Part shown: piece after piece, positions 53,770-63,296 of the stretch
Position numbering within the stretch: position 1 is the stretch's first letter
Layout: each line of letters starts with the position of its first letter
Assembly (NCBI RefSeq): GCF_030413175.1
Contig: NZ_CP129212.1
Coordinates: forward strand, 1,054,001 to 1,118,000
Length of the DNA: 64,000 bases
DNA from: Bradyrhizobium roseum
GTDB lineage: Bacteria > Pseudomonadota > Alphaproteobacteria > Rhizobiales > Xanthobacteraceae
Reading direction: 5' to 3'
Position numbers and translations under genes: made by a program
The notes under the pieces: model-generated
Databases searched by the model: none
What the model saw: only the letters and a program-made list of their open reading frames with translations
Told to the model about the DNA's origin: nothing

Positions 53770-54027
53770 GTGAACGACTACGACCTGCTGCGGGACTATC
53801 TGAAGAAGCAGAAACTTCCCGAATTCGTGCTGAGCTTCGAACAGATCGAGGAGATCCTCGACGCGGCGCTGCCGCGCGCCGCGCACCGCGCGTCATGGTG
53901 GGAAACCGAGCGCAGCCCGCAGGAGAAGATGCCGCAGCGCGAGGCGTGTATCGAGGCCGGCTACATCGCGACCCGGCAGGCGGACGGGAAGAGCGTGAAG
54001 TTCAAGAAGATGCCGGTGAGGCGGTGA
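53770..54027 (+). CDS. Small DUF7662-like protein
   Basis: An 85-residue soluble protein starting at GTG 53770, with ggagacaag just upstream. The pattern 'YDLLRDYLKKQKLPEFVLSFEQIEEILDAALPRAAHRASWWETER' and 'EAGYIATRQADGKSVKFKKMP' matches small proteins grouped as DUF7662, of unknown function. It lies between the two cyclic-di-GMP genes, divergent from the cyclase. Confidence 0.65.
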   Translation: MNDYDLLRDYLKKQKLPEFVLSFEQIEEILDAALPRAAHRASWWETERSPQEKMPQREACIEAGYIATRQADGKSVKFKKMPVRR

Positions 54028-54070
54028 GATAAGCCGACGGCCCGGGCTTGACCCGGGACGACGGGAGAAA

Positions 54071-56947
54071 TCAGCTCGCCGCTTCCAGCCGTTCTTCCGT
54101 CAACAGCCGCATCGCCGCGTCTGCGTCCATCGGCTCGCCGAAGGCAAAGCCCTGGGCGTATTCGCAGCCGAGTTGATAGAGCTCGACCGCATCCGAATCC
54201 GTCTCGGCGCCTTCCGCCACCACGTCCATGCCGAGGTCGTGGGCGAGCGCGATGATCGATTTCAGGATCACGGGCCGTGTGCCGCGGCTGGTGGTGCGTA
54301 CGAAGGACTGGTCGATCTTGATCGTGTCGAACGGGAAACGCTGCAGATAGGCCAGCGAGGAATGCCCGGTGCCGAAGTCGTCGAGCGACAGCCCGGTGCC
54401 GAGCTCGCGAATCCGCGTCAGCATCTGCGCGGCGTGCTCCGGGTTCTCCATGACCAGCGATTCCGTCAACTCCAGCTTGAGCGTGCCGCGCGCCACCGAG
54501 GAGCGCGACAGCACGGTGCGGATATCGTGGATCAAATCGTGGCGCAGCAATTGCCGCGAGGAGACGTTGACGGAGGCAAAGATCGGCTCGCGCGAGCGCA
54601 TCGCGCGCTGCCACACCGAGAGCTGCCGCGCGGTCTGGTCCATCACGAACATGCCGAGGTCGACGATCAGGCCGATTTCCTCGGCAATCGAGATGAATTC
54701 CGACGGCGACATCCGCCCGAGCTTGGGGTGGTCCCAGCGCGCCAGCGCCTCGAAGCCGGCGATCGAGCGGTCTTCCAGCCGCACGATCGGCTGGTACAGG
54801 ATGGTGATCTCCTGCCGCTCGATGGCGCGGCGCAGTTCGCTTTCCAGCGTCAGGCGGTCGGTCTTGCGCGCGCGCATCGCGGGCTTGTAGACGTCGATGC
54901 GGTCGCCGCCGATCCGCTTGGAATGATACATCGCAAGCTCGGCGTCCTTGATGATCTCGTCGGTGAGCTGAACCTGCGGATCCGACAGCGCCAGCCCGAT
55001 CGAAGCGGTCAGGAAGATCTCGCGGTCGTTGAACGCGATCGGGGCGCGGATGGTCTTGCGGATGGTTTCGGCAAACGCGGTGATGCGCGCCGGATCCTGC
55101 TCCGACAACAGGATCAGGCCGAACTGGTCGCCGGCCAGCCGCGCCAGCGTGTCCTGGGGTTTCAGGATGCGCGTCAGGCGACGCGCCAGCGTCAGCAGGA
55201 TCGAGTCGCCGACCGCGATGCCGACGGAATCGTTGACCTGCTTGAAGCGGTCGAGGTCGATCACCATCAGCGTCGGCCGCAGCGTCGGCATGCTCTTGGC
55301 GAGATTCGCCACCGCGCCGAGCCGGTCGATGAACAACCGGCGGTTCGGCAGGCCGGTGAGGTTGTCGTGCACGCTGTCATGCAGCATGCGCTCCTCGGCG
55401 TTCTTGATCTCGGTGACGTCGGTCAGCGTGCCGACCACGCGCGAGACCTCGCCGTCGGAGCCGACCACCGGCCGCGCCTTCAGCGCGAACCACATGAAAT
55501 GGCCGTCGGGCGTGCGCAGGCGGAAATCCTGCACCAGCCGGCCGCGGCGCTGGTCGAGCACGCTGTCGAGCGCGGCGCGGAAGCGGTCCTGATCGAGCGG
55601 GTGCAGCACTTCGAGCCATTTCGCTGCCGGGCCTTCCAGCGTGCCGCGTTTCAGCCCGAGCAGGCTTTCGGTCTCCGGGCTGGTGAACACCTTGTCGGCG
55701 GAAACGTCCCAGTCCCAGATCAGATCGCCCGAGCCGGTCAGCGCCAGCGCGCGGCGCTCGACATCGGAGACGATGCCGGTGGTGGCGCCGCCGCCTGCGA
55801 AGGCATGCTGCATCACCGTGAAGCCGATCAGCATCACGATCAGCACGAGGCCGCCGAGCAGGGCCGGGCCGACGATGTCGTTGGTCACGGAGCCCGCCAC
55901 CGTCATGCCGGCGGCGATTACCCAGACCACCAGCAGGAACCAGGTCGGGATCAGCAGCACGGCGCGATCGAACCCATGGGTCGAGAGATAGACGATCAAC
56001 GCAAAGCCCGCGAAGGCGATCAGCACCAGCGAGATGCGCGCAATGCCGGAAGCGACCGCAGGATCGAACAGCGCCAGGCCCACCAGCGAACCGAGGAAGG
56101 TCAGCCAGCCGACGGTGATATGGGCATAGCGCACGTGCCAGCGGCTGAGATTGAGATAGGCGAACACGAACACCAGCAGCGTCGCCGCCAGGATCGCTTC
56201 GCCGGCCGCGCGCCAGACGCGCTCGGCGTTGTTCGACATGTCGAGGACCTTGCCCCAGAAGCCGAAATCGACGCCGATATAGACCAGCACCGCCCACGCC
56301 AGCGCCGCAGCGGCCGGAAACATGATGCTGCCCTTCACCACGAACAGGATGGTCAGCACCAGCGCCAGCAGGCCGGAGATGCCGATCACAATGCCCTGGT
56401 AGAGCGTGAACGAGTTGACCTTGTCCTTGTAGGCGTCGGGTTCCCACAGATAGAGCTGGGGCAGCTTGTCGGTGCGCAGTTCGGCGACGAAAGTGACGAC
56501 GGCGCCGGGATCGAGCGTAAGACGGAAGATATCGGCGGTGGCGCTTTCCTGTCGCTCGGGACGATCGCCGACCGATGGCGTGATGGTCGCAATGCGCGAC
56601 AGGCCGAGGTCGGGCCACAGCAGGCCGGACGACACGATGCGATAGTGCGGCGCGACGATCAGGCGGTCGAGCTGGTCGTCCGTGTTGTTGGCGAGCGCGA
56701 ACACCACCCAGTTTTGTCCGCCCTCGCGGGCGCGGACCTCGATGCGGCGGACGATGCCGTCGGTTCCCGGCGCGGTCGAAACCTGGATGCGGTCGGTTTC
56801 GCTGCGCTGGTGGTCGAGGACGGCGGTGAGATCGATGGCAGGCGCGTCGCCGCGGACGCTGACTGCGTCAATGGCGTGCGCCGCTGGCGCGACCGCAACA
56901 ATCATGAGGCCCAGCGCAACCAGCGCAAGGCACCTGATCAGACGCAA
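54071..56947 (-). CDS. Multi-TM PAS-GGDEF-EAL protein, probable c-di-GMP phosphodiesterase
   Basis: A 958-residue inner-membrane protein. A signal peptide (to about residue 25) is followed by a periplasmic domain (to about 180) and about seven membrane helices (185-390). Then come PAS ('SGDLIWDWDVSADKVFTSPETESLLGL'), GGDEF and EAL domains. The cyclase motif is degenerate (AGDQF), so synthesis is unlikely. The EAL domain keeps 'EALARW', 'NVSSRQL', 'LELTES', 'DDFGTGHSSL', 'KIDQSF' and 'VAEGAET', so hydrolysis is expected. The layout resembles 7TM-DISM-type receptors. It may oppose the neighbouring cyclase. Confidence 0.9.
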   Translation of the reverse strand: MRLIRCLALVALGLMIVAVAPAAHAIDAVSVRGDAPAIDLTAVLDHQRSETDRIQVSTAPGTDGIVRRIEVRAREGGQNWVVFALANNTDDQLDRLIVAPHYRIVSSGLLWPDLGLSRIATITPSVGDRPERQESATADIFRLTLDPGAVVTFVAELRTDKLPQLYLWEPDAYKDKVNSFTLYQGIVIGISGLLALVLTILFVVKGSIMFPAAAALAWAVLVYIGVDFGFWGKVLDMSNNAERVWRAAGEAILAATLLVFVFAYLNLSRWHVRYAHITVGWLTFLGSLVGLALFDPAVASGIARISLVLIAFAGFALIVYLSTHGFDRAVLLIPTWFLLVVWVIAAGMTVAGSVTNDIVGPALLGGLVLIVMLIGFTVMQHAFAGGGATTGIVSDVERRALALTGSGDLIWDWDVSADKVFTSPETESLLGLKRGTLEGPAAKWLEVLHPLDQDRFRAALDSVLDQRRGRLVQDFRLRTPDGHFMWFALKARPVVGSDGEVSRVVGTLTDVTEIKNAEERMLHDSVHDNLTGLPNRRLFIDRLGAVANLAKSMPTLRPTLMVIDLDRFKQVNDSVGIAVGDSILLTLARRLTRILKPQDTLARLAGDQFGLILLSEQDPARITAFAETIRKTIRAPIAFNDREIFLTASIGLALSDPQVQLTDEIIKDAELAMYHSKRIGGDRIDVYKPAMRARKTDRLTLESELRRAIERQEITILYQPIVRLEDRSIAGFEALARWDHPKLGRMSPSEFISIAEEIGLIVDLGMFVMDQTARQLSVWQRAMRSREPIFASVNVSSRQLLRHDLIHDIRTVLSRSSVARGTLKLELTESLVMENPEHAAQMLTRIRELGTGLSLDDFGTGHSSLAYLQRFPFDTIKIDQSFVRTTSRGTRPVILKSIIALAHDLGMDVVAEGAETDSDAVELYQLGCEYAQGFAFGEPMDADAAMRLLTEERLEAAS

Positions 56948-57067
56948 TGTCAGTACTCCGCGACCAACGATTCATCCGGCCCGGCGAACGGGTCGGCGTA
57001 GCCGCGATAAATGACATGAAAGCGAAGTAAATCAAAGGGTTTCCGCCTTCACTCCACTTGCGATTGG

Positions 57068-58066
57068 CTAGACTGCCAACACAATTTTGCCAATATGTGC
57101 GCTGGTCTCCATTCGCCGGTGCGCGTCAGCGGCCTTTTCAAGCGGGAATGAGCTGTCCATCAGCGGTTTTACCCGTCCTTCGCGCAACAGTGGCATGACC
57201 TTGGCCTCGATGGCCGCGACCATCGCCGCCTTGTCCGCATTCGTACGGGGGCGCAGCGTGGAGCCGGTGTGGGTCAGTCGCTTCACCATCACCTTGGCGA
57301 TGTTGACGGTGACCTTGGGTCCGTTGAGGGTGGCGATCTGCACGATCCGGCCATCGACCGCGGCGGCGTCATAGTTGCGATCGACATAGTCCCCGGCAAC
57401 CATGTCGAGGATCAAATTGGCGCCGACATTGTCGGTTTCCGCCTTGACCACGGCGACGAAGTCCTCGGTCTTGTAGTTGATGGCGCGATCGGCGCCGAGC
57501 TTGAGGCAGGCGTCGATCTTGTCCTGCGAGCCGACGGTGACGATGACCTTCGAGCCGAACGCTTTTGCGAGCTGGATCGCCATGGTGCCGATGCCCGATG
57601 AGCCGCCATGGATCAGCAAGGTCTCGCCCGGCTTCAGCGCGCCGCGCTCGAACACATTGTGCCAGACCGTCATCAGCGTTTCCGGGATCGCACCGGCTTC
57701 CTGGATCGAGAGCGAGGAGGGCACCGCCATCGCCTGCGCGTCTTGCGCAATGCAATATTGGGCATAGCCGCCGCCGGCCACCAGCGACATCACCTTGTCG
57801 CCGAGCTTGTGCTTCTTGGCGCCTTCGCCGAGTGCAACCACTTCGCCCGCGATTTCGAGGCCGGGCAGGTCGCTGGCGCCGGGCGGCGGCGGGTAGGCGC
57901 CGGAGCGCTGCGCGACGTCGGGGCGGTTGACGCCGGCGGCCATGACCTTGACCAGGATTTCGCCCGGGCCGGGTGTCGGTACCGCTCGGGTTTCGGGCAA
58001 CAGCACCTCGGGACCGCCGGGCTTGCTGATGCCGACGACGGTCATTTGCGCGGGCAGCTTTTCCAT
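57068..58066 (-). CDS. NAD(P)H-quinone oxidoreductase (MDR family, PIG3-type)
   Basis: A 332-residue zinc-free medium-chain reductase. The N-terminal GroES-like part includes 'VKVMAAGVNRPDVAQRSGAYPPPPGASDLPGLEIAGEVVALGEG'. The Rossmann motif is 'ETLLIHGGSSGIGTMAIQLAKAFGSKVIVTVGS' near residues 140-175. The set of motifs matches the PIG3/TP53I3 quinone oxidoreductases. The electron acceptor in vivo is unknown. It is divergent from the DUF1192 gene. Confidence 0.9.
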   Translation of the reverse strand: MEKLPAQMTVVGISKPGGPEVLLPETRAVPTPGPGEILVKVMAAGVNRPDVAQRSGAYPPPPGASDLPGLEIAGEVVALGEGAKKHKLGDKVMSLVAGGGYAQYCIAQDAQAMAVPSSLSIQEAGAIPETLMTVWHNVFERGALKPGETLLIHGGSSGIGTMAIQLAKAFGSKVIVTVGSQDKIDACLKLGADRAINYKTEDFVAVVKAETDNVGANLILDMVAGDYVDRNYDAAAVDGRIVQIATLNGPKVTVNIAKVMVKRLTHTGSTLRPRTNADKAAMVAAIEAKVMPLLREGRVKPLMDSSFPLEKAADAHRRMETSAHIGKIVLAV

Positions 58067-58169
58067 GATTTGTCCTTGCGAAATGCGGGAATTTTAGGTG
58101 GTCCCTGATTAGCCAGCCCGGCTCCGGCTGGCAACCGCTTCGGGATCCGCCCAGCGCAAGGAGAAACGC

Positions 58170-58361
58170 ATGGCGATCGAGGACGACGACAAGCCGCGCA
58201 AGAAAATCAGCCACGAGATCGGCCAGGACCTGTCGCTGCTGTCGGTCGAGGAATTGACCGAGCGCATCGCGTTGATGAACTCTGAAATCGAACGGCTGCA
58301 GCAGGCCGTCACCAAGAAGCGCGCGTCAATGGATGCGGCGAACAGTTTTTTCAAGACGTGA
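58170..58361 (+). CDS. DUF1192 domain-containing protein
   Basis: A 63-residue alphaproteobacterial protein matching DUF1192 ('DLSLLSVEELTERIALMNSEIERLQQAVTKKRASMDAANSFFK'), with a short coiled-coil-like helix. A ggag site precedes the ATG. Function unknown. It shares a short divergent region with the quinone oxidoreductase gene. Confidence 0.85.
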   Translation: MAIEDDDKPRKKISHEIGQDLSLLSVEELTERIALMNSEIERLQQAVTKKRASMDAANSFFKT

Positions 58362-58383
58362 GATTAGAACCCGATCTCTCACC

Positions 58384-58512
58384 ACGTCGTCCCGGCGAAG
58401 GTCGGGACCCATATGCCGCGGCCCATCGTGTGGCAGGCCACTGGCCGACTTTTCCCTCAATCATCACCGCTTGTGTCTATGGGTCCCCGCCTTCGCGGAG
58501 GCGACGAGAGAG
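58384..58512. repeat. REP-like inverted repeat
   Basis: 'cgtcgtcccggcgaaggtcgggaccca' is mirrored about 80 bp later by 'gggtccccgccttcgcggaggcgacg', an imperfect long inverted repeat in the DUF1192-DUF1465 gap. A related 'ccctgcgcaggcaggg' unit lies near 40865. Confidence 0.5.
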
Positions 58513-58599
58513 TCAATCGCAAACCTCGGCCACTGGCCGACATGGCAAATAATCCCTGAAGAAATCCGCAAATTTACGAAGGATTAAGCTTTCCCCTTT

Positions 58600-58705
58600 A
58601 TGACTTAGATTGTCCTCGTTTGGACACCGAGTGGCTCCTGTCCACTCTGTTTGACGCCTCCCTGTTATCAACTTCAAAAGCCGCCGGAAACGGCGGCTCT
58701 TTTTT
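58600..58705 (+). ncRNA. Candidate small RNA with anti-Shine-Dalgarno-like motifs
   Basis: This gene-free stretch folds into a series of hairpins and ends in a strong terminator. Hairpin 1 is TGTCC/GGACA (58611-58626). Hairpin 2 is GAGTGG/CCACTC (58629-58647), with CTCCTGT in its loop. A single-stranded 'GCCTCCC' lies at about 58655-58661. The CUCCU and CCUCCC motifs could pair with ribosome-binding sites, as in the alpha-r14/NfeR1-like and CcsR/'cuckoo' small RNAs of alphaproteobacteria. No ORF fits. A possible promoter (TTTACG, 17 bp, CTTTAT) precedes it, but the start is a guess. Confidence 0.5.
58679..58705 (+). terminator. Intrinsic terminator with GAAA tetraloop
   Basis: AGCCGCCG-GAAA-CGGCGGCT is followed by CTTTTTT. 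No protein gene ends close upstream (DUF1192 stops 320 bp earlier), which supports a separate short transcript. Confidence 0.85.
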
Positions 58706-58858
58706 GCGTCCAGCGTGGCTATTTAGTGCCCCCATCCGCCGGAAACCATAAATCCGGTTGCCGCTGGACTCTCGCCGACACAAGCGCAATGATTTGTTCA
58801 TCATAAGCCGGTGGGGTTTACAGCCGGCGGGGCAAATAGTGGCGTGAGGGCGTTTACC

Positions 58859-59371
58859 ATGGCGGACCGTTCGCAAAGCGAATCCGCGCTCGTTCAGTTC
58901 AGCGAGCGGCTCACCAATTCGGCGGCATTCGGAACCCTGTTCCGGGAGGGCATGGACTTGGTCGAGGAGACCGCCGCCTATCTCGACGGCGACGGCCGCA
59001 CCGAGGCCAAGGCGCTGGAGCGTTCCGTCAGCCTGACCTATGCCACCGAAAGCATGCGCCTGACCACCCGGCTGATGCAGCTCGCGTCCTGGCTGCTGCT
59101 GCATCGCGCGGTCAAGGAAGGCGAGATGACGCTGACCCAGGCCAACCGGGAAAAGACCAAAGTCAAGCTCACCGCCGCCGAGCCCGGCGCCGAGGACATG
59201 ATCGAAAAGCTGCCGCAGCAATTGCAGGACCTGATTGCGCGCTCGGTGAGCCTGCAGAACAAGGTGCGCCGGCTCGACGCCACGATCCACACGCCGCCGG
59301 CCGAACGGGCCCCGATCGGCAACCCGCTAGTGCCGCAGCTCAACCGCCTGAAGGCGGCGTTCGAGCAGTAA
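58859..59371 (+). CDS. DUF1465 family protein
   Basis: A 170-residue soluble helical protein of DUF1465, widely conserved in alphaproteobacteria ('FSERLTNSAAFGTLFREGMDLVEETAAYLDGDGR', 'YATESMRLTTRLMQLASWLLLHRAV', 'LPQQLQDLIARSVSLQNKVRRLD'). Relatives have been linked to cell-cycle or regulatory roles, but I make no functional claim. The ATG at 58859 is preferred to the frame start at 58811. It ends before a bidirectional terminator shared with rpmE. Confidence 0.87.
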   Translation: MADRSQSESALVQFSERLTNSAAFGTLFREGMDLVEETAAYLDGDGRTEAKALERSVSLTYATESMRLTTRLMQLASWLLLHRAVKEGEMTLTQANREKTKVKLTAAEPGAEDMIEKLPQQLQDLIARSVSLQNKVRRLDATIHTPPAERAPIGNPLVPQLNRLKAAFEQ

Positions 59372-59457
59372 GCCTCTGCGATCATTATCGTCAGCCAACG
59401 GGTCGGCGCAAAGCGCCGTCCCGTTGGCTCGCAATGACGCTGATGGGGCTTAGCCAA

Positions 59458-59492
59458 ACAAAAACGCCCCGGCTTGACCGGGGCGTGTTTGT
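59458..59492. terminator. Bidirectional intrinsic terminator between DUF1465 and rpmE
   Basis: CGCCCCGG-CTTGA-CCGGGGCG, flanked by A-rich sequence on the left and T-rich on the right, acts for both converging genes. Confidence 0.8.
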
Positions 59493-59525
59493 ATTCTGGG
59501 CAGGAATAGAGAGGGTCGATCCCCC

Positions 59526-59753
59526 TCAGTCCTTCTTGAGGAAGCCCGAAAACTTCTTCTGGAAGCGCGACACGCGACCGCCGCGGTCGAGCAGCTGCTG
59601 CGAACCACCGGTCCACGCCGGGTGCGACTTGGGGTCGATGTCGAGGTTCAGCTTGTCGCCTTCCTTGCCCCAGGTGGAGCGGGTCTGGTACTCGGTCCCG
59701 TCGGTCATTACGACCGTAATCATATGATAATTCGGGTGAATTTCGGCTTTCAT
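59526..59753 (-). CDS. rpmE: 50S ribosomal protein L31
   Basis: A 75-residue ribosomal protein ('[29 protein letters not shown]', '[34 protein letters not shown]'). It lacks the CxxC zinc residues of type-A L31, so it is the zinc-free form. The long upstream open frame is a shadow of the divergent ABC transporter gene. Confidence 0.96.
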   Translation of the reverse strand: MKAEIHPNYHMITVVMTDGTEYQTRSTWGKEGDKLNLDIDPKSHPAWTGGSQQLLDRGGRVSRFQKKFSGFLKKD

Positions 59754-59930
59754 GGCATATCCTTCGGCGCGCCGGCGCCCATCGCAATCGTCAGGGGATA
59801 CGGGATTTGGCGGCTCTATAACGTAAGCTGACCACCAAAACAAGCTTGTATCAGCCCTGATTGGGATCTCCCGGATTTGCCAGCGCCGTCCGCGGGGCCT
59901 ATCTGGGGGCAGAAAAACCGGTCGGATTTC

Positions 59931-61787
59931 ATGAGCGCAGCGGAACAGCTTGAAGACGTCAAACCCGCGCCGCCGCGGCGCGACGCCTTGCTCGAGGAGG
60001 AGGCTTTCATCGAGGACGAACTGACGCAGTCGCCGGCCAAGACGGGCGCAAAACTGCGTCCGCTGCTGGCGCTGGCGCCTTATGTCGCGCGCTACCGCGG
60101 CCGCGCGATTCTCGCCTTCATCTCGCTGACGGTCGCTGCGATCACCACGCTCATGGTGCCGATCGCGGTCCGCCGCATGATCGATTTTGGCTTCAGCCCC
60201 GAAGGCATCGTGCTGATCAACAGCTATTTCAGTGTCATGATCGCCATCGTGGCGGTGCTCGCCGCCGCCAGCGCGTCGCGCTACTACCTCGTCATGACGA
60301 TCGGCGAACGCATCGTCGCCGACCTCAGGCGCGACGTGTTCGCGCACCTGGTGTCGCTGTCGCCGGCGTTCTTCGATTCCGCCCGCTCCGGCGAACTGGT
60401 GTCGCGGCTGACCGCCGATACCACCCAGATCAAATCAGCGGTCGGCGCCTCGGTGTCGATCGCGCTGCGCAACATGATGCTGTTCATCGGCGCCACCGCC
60501 ATGATGGTGATCACCAGTCCGAAACTGTCGGGCTTCGTGCTGCTGGCGATCCCGCTGATCGTGCTTCCGCTGGTGGCGTTCGGGCGCTGGGTGCGGCGGC
60601 TGTCGCGCAATGCGCAGGACACGCTGGCGGACGCCAGCGCCTACGCCTCCGAACTGATCGGCGCGATCAGGACCGTGCAGGCCTATACCAGCGAGCGGAT
60701 GGCCACCGGCCGGTTCAGCGGCGAGGTCGAACAGGCCTACGAGGCGGCGCGCAGCTCGACGAAGGCGCGCGCGGTGCTGACGCTGATCATTATCTTCATC
60801 GTGTTCTCCAGCGTCGTGGCGATCCTGTGGGTCGGCTCGCACGACGTGCTGACCGGGCAGATCACGCCGGGCCGGCTCGGCCAGTTCGTGCTGTACGCGG
60901 CGTTTGCCGCATCCGCCCTCGGCCAGCTCAGCGAGGTCTGGGGCGAAGTGTCGGCCGCGTCCGGCGCCGCCGAACGGCTGTTCGAGATCTTGCGCGTGAA
61001 ATCGCAGATCGCGGCGCCGCCAAAGCCGGTCGCGCTGCCGCAGCCGGCGCGCGGCGACGTCGGGTTTGAGAAGGTCAGCTTCGCCTATCCGACGCGGCCG
61101 GACGTGATGGCGGTCGACGACGTCTCGCTGTCGGTCAGGGCCGGCGAAAAGGTTGCGATCGTCGGCCCGTCGGGCGCCGGCAAAAGCACGCTGTTTCACC
61201 TCTTGCTGCGCTTCTACGATCCGGCGCGCGGCACGATTTCGCTCGACGGCGTTCCGGTCAGGTCGGCCGATCCGGTCGACGTGCGTTCGCGCATTGCGCT
61301 GGTGCCGCAGGACTCGGTGGTGTTCGCCGCGTCAGCGCGTGAAAACATCCGCTTCGGCCGGCCTGATGCGAGCGATGCCGAAGTCGAGCGCGCCGCCGAG
61401 CTCGCCCACGCCAGCGAATTCCTGCGCCGCCTGCCCGGCGGCTTCGAAACGCCGCTCGGCGAGCGCGGCGTGACGCTGTCCGGCGGCCAGCGCCAGCGCA
61501 TCGCGATCGCCCGCGCGATCCTGCGCGACGCGCCGCTCTTGCTGCTCGACGAAGCGACCTCCGCGCTCGACGCCGAAAGCGAGACGCTGGTGCAGACCGC
61601 GCTGGAAGAATTGATGCGGCACCGCACCACGCTCGTGATCGCCCATCGCCTTGCCACCGTGCTGTCCTGCGACCGCATCCTGGTGATGGAGCAGGGCAAG
61701 ATCGTCGAACAGGGCACGCATGCGGAGCTGGTGGCCGCGAACGGTCTCTACGCGCGACTGGCGCGGCTGCAGTTCGACGCAGGCTAG
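59931..61787 (+). CDS. ABC transporter ATPase/permease (MsbA-like exporter)
   Basis: A 618-residue half-transporter. A polar N-terminal extension (about 40 residues) is followed by six membrane helices ('[32 protein letters not shown]' onward) and an ATPase domain from about 375. The ATPase has Walker [10 protein letters not shown], signature [15 protein letters not shown], Walker [13 protein letters not shown] and the H-loop in '[10 protein letters not shown]'. The family exports lipid A, lipids or drugs as homodimers. Rhizobial copies beside rpmE are common (general impression), and the cargo is unproven. Confidence 0.9.
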   Translation: MSAAEQLEDVKPAPPRRDALLEEEAFIEDELTQSPAKTGAKLRPLLALAPYVARYRGRAILAFISLTVAAITTLMVPIAVRRMIDFGFSPEGIVLINSYFSVMIAIVAVLAAASASRYYLVMTIGERIVADLRRDVFAHLVSLSPAFFDSARSGELVSRLTADTTQIKSAVGASVSIALRNMMLFIGATAMMVITSPKLSGFVLLAIPLIVLPLVAFGRWVRRLSRNAQDTLADASAYASELIGAIRTVQAYTSERMATGRFSGEVEQAYEAARSSTKARAVLTLIIIFIVFSSVVAILWVGSHDVLTGQITPGRLGQFVLYAAFAASALGQLSEVWGEVSAASGAAERLFEILRVKSQIAAPPKPVALPQPARGDVGFEKVSFAYPTRPDVMAVDDVSLSVRAGEKVAIVGPSGAGKSTLFHLLLRFYDPARGTISLDGVPVRSADPVDVRSRIALVPQDSVVFAASARENIRFGRPDASDAEVERAAELAHASEFLRRLPGGFETPLGERGVTLSGGQRQRIAIARAILRDAPLLLLDEATSALDAESETLVQTALEELMRHRTTLVIAHRLATVLSCDRILVMEQGKIVEQGTHAELVAANGLYARLARLQFDAG

Positions 61788-61949
61788 AACGGTTTACAGC
61801 GAAATGGAGGCGACTTCGCGTCGAGAAAACGCGTCTGGAGCCACACGCTGACTCTATCGGTTCGGCGCGCCCGAAAGGCGGGAACCAGAACGTCGCGTGC
61901 CTGTTGTAGCCCCGTTAATCATCTGGTTCCAATCGAACAGGAGAGGGGC

Positions 61950-62150
61950 ATGCCTTACCGTCGCGCAGGTTTCGCGCTTACGCCGCCGTCGCTCGTGATA
62001 TTTTTGATTTCGGTGGTGCTGGCGCTGATCGCGCTCCTGATCCGGTATGCCCACCTTTCCATCCCGATCATCAGCTCGGCACGGGTCTTCGACGTTCTGG
62101 CGATCGCCTATGTCGTGCTGGTGATCGGCGTGCTGTTCCGGCGGATATGA
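61950..62150 (+). CDS. Small conserved two-helix membrane protein
   Basis: A 66-residue protein with a strong aggagagg ribosome site. Two hydrophobic helices ('LVIFLISVVLALIALLIRYA' and 'FDVLAIAYVVLVIGVLF') are joined by 'HLSIPIISSARV', and the C-terminus is basic. No known function; it looks real from its start signal and composition. Confidence 0.7.
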   Translation: MPYRRAGFALTPPSLVIFLISVVLALIALLIRYAHLSIPIISSARVFDVLAIAYVVLVIGVLFRRI

Positions 62151-62186
62151 CGCGTTGAGTGGCTGGCGGCGCGAAATTCGCGGCCG

Positions 62187-63215
62187 CTACTTCTCCGTCA
62201 GCTTCAGTTCGATGCGGCGGTTGCGCCTGTAGGCGTCTTCGTTGGGGGACGGGTCCAGCGGCTGGAATTCGGCAAAGCCGGCGGCGACCAGCCGCTGCGC
62301 GGGGACGCCGAGGAAAGCCAGATATTGCACCACCGAGATGGCGCGTGCCGACGACAATTCCCAGTTCGACTTGAACAGCGGCGAGTTGATCGGCCGCATG
62401 TCGGTGTGGCCGTCGACGCGCAGCACCCAGCCGATCTCGTTCGGAATCTGCTTGTCCAGATCGATCAGCGCGGTGGCGAGCTTGTCCAGTTCGGATCGGC
62501 CTTCGGGCAGCAATAGTGCCTGACCGCTGTCGAAAAACACTTCCGACTGGAACACGAACCGGTCGCCGACGACGCGGATATCGGGGCGGTTGCCCAGGAT
62601 GGCGCGCAGGCGGCCGAAGAATTCCGAACGGTAGCGCGACAGTTCCTGCACGCGTTGCGCCAGCGCGACGTTGAGGCGCGAGCCGAGATCGGCGATCCGC
62701 CCCTGCGATTCCTTGTCGCGCTTTTCGGACGCCTCGAGCGCCTCCTCGAGCGCTGCGAGCTGGCGGCGCAACGCGCTGATCTGCTGGTTCAGCACCTCGA
62801 TCTGGGCGAGCGCGCGCGCGTTCACCGTCTTTTCGGATTCGAGCGCCTTGTTGAGCTCGTTGGCCCGGCCTTGCGCATCTCCGCCGGCGCCAGCCAGCCC
62901 CTCGTACAGTCCCTTGATGCGGTCGCGCTCGCTCTCCGCAGCGGAGAGGCCGGCGCGCAGCTGGCCGACCTGGTCGTCGAGCGCGAGCTTGCCGAGCTTT
63001 TCCAGCGACAGCAGGTCGTTGAGCTGCGCGATCTTGGCGTTGAGCTGCTCCAGCGCCTTGTCCTTGCCCGTGACTTCCTGCGACAAGAAGAACTGCACCA
63101 CCAGAAACACCGAGAGCAGGAATACGATCGACAGCACCAGCGTCGACAGCGCGTCGACGAAACCGGGCCAGTAGTTGAGACCGGCTTCGCTGCGGCGTGC
63201 ACGGGCTAGGGCCAT
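62187..63215 (-). CDS. MotB/OmpA-like peptidoglycan-associated membrane protein
   Basis: A 342-residue protein with one N-terminal membrane helix ('GFVDALSTLVLSIVFLLSVFLVVQFFL', residues 18-44). This is similar to the MotB/TolR plug region, including an Asp near its start. A coiled coil (about 50-185) and a C-terminal OmpA-like domain follow ('SEVFFDSGQALLLPEGRSELDKLATAL', 'LRVDGHTDMRPI', 'NWELSSARAISVVQYLAFLGVPAQRLVAAGFAEFQPL'). It is encoded just downstream of a MotA/ExbB-like protein, so the two likely form a proton-driven envelope motor that is not flagellar by context. Confidence 0.85.
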   Translation of the reverse strand: MALARARRSEAGLNYWPGFVDALSTLVLSIVFLLSVFLVVQFFLSQEVTGKDKALEQLNAKIAQLNDLLSLEKLGKLALDDQVGQLRAGLSAAESERDRIKGLYEGLAGAGGDAQGRANELNKALESEKTVNARALAQIEVLNQQISALRRQLAALEEALEASEKRDKESQGRIADLGSRLNVALAQRVQELSRYRSEFFGRLRAILGNRPDIRVVGDRFVFQSEVFFDSGQALLLPEGRSELDKLATALIDLDKQIPNEIGWVLRVDGHTDMRPINSPLFKSNWELSSARAISVVQYLAFLGVPAQRLVAAGFAEFQPLDPSPNEDAYRRNRRIELKLTEK

Positions 63216-63296
63216 CTATTTTTCTCCGGTATCGGGTCGCGGACACGGAGCGGCGTTGCACGTCGCAGCGCGTCCGGGACGCGGAACACTTTGCCT

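Noticed and set aside
54173..57001. 942-codon plus-strand frame
   Set aside because: It lies opposite the EAL protein gene and is dominated by Arg/Gln/His runs without any recognisable fold.
16315..58512. CRISPR array
   Set aside because: The repeated units are dispersed singly between genes with no regular repeat-spacer pattern and no cas genes.
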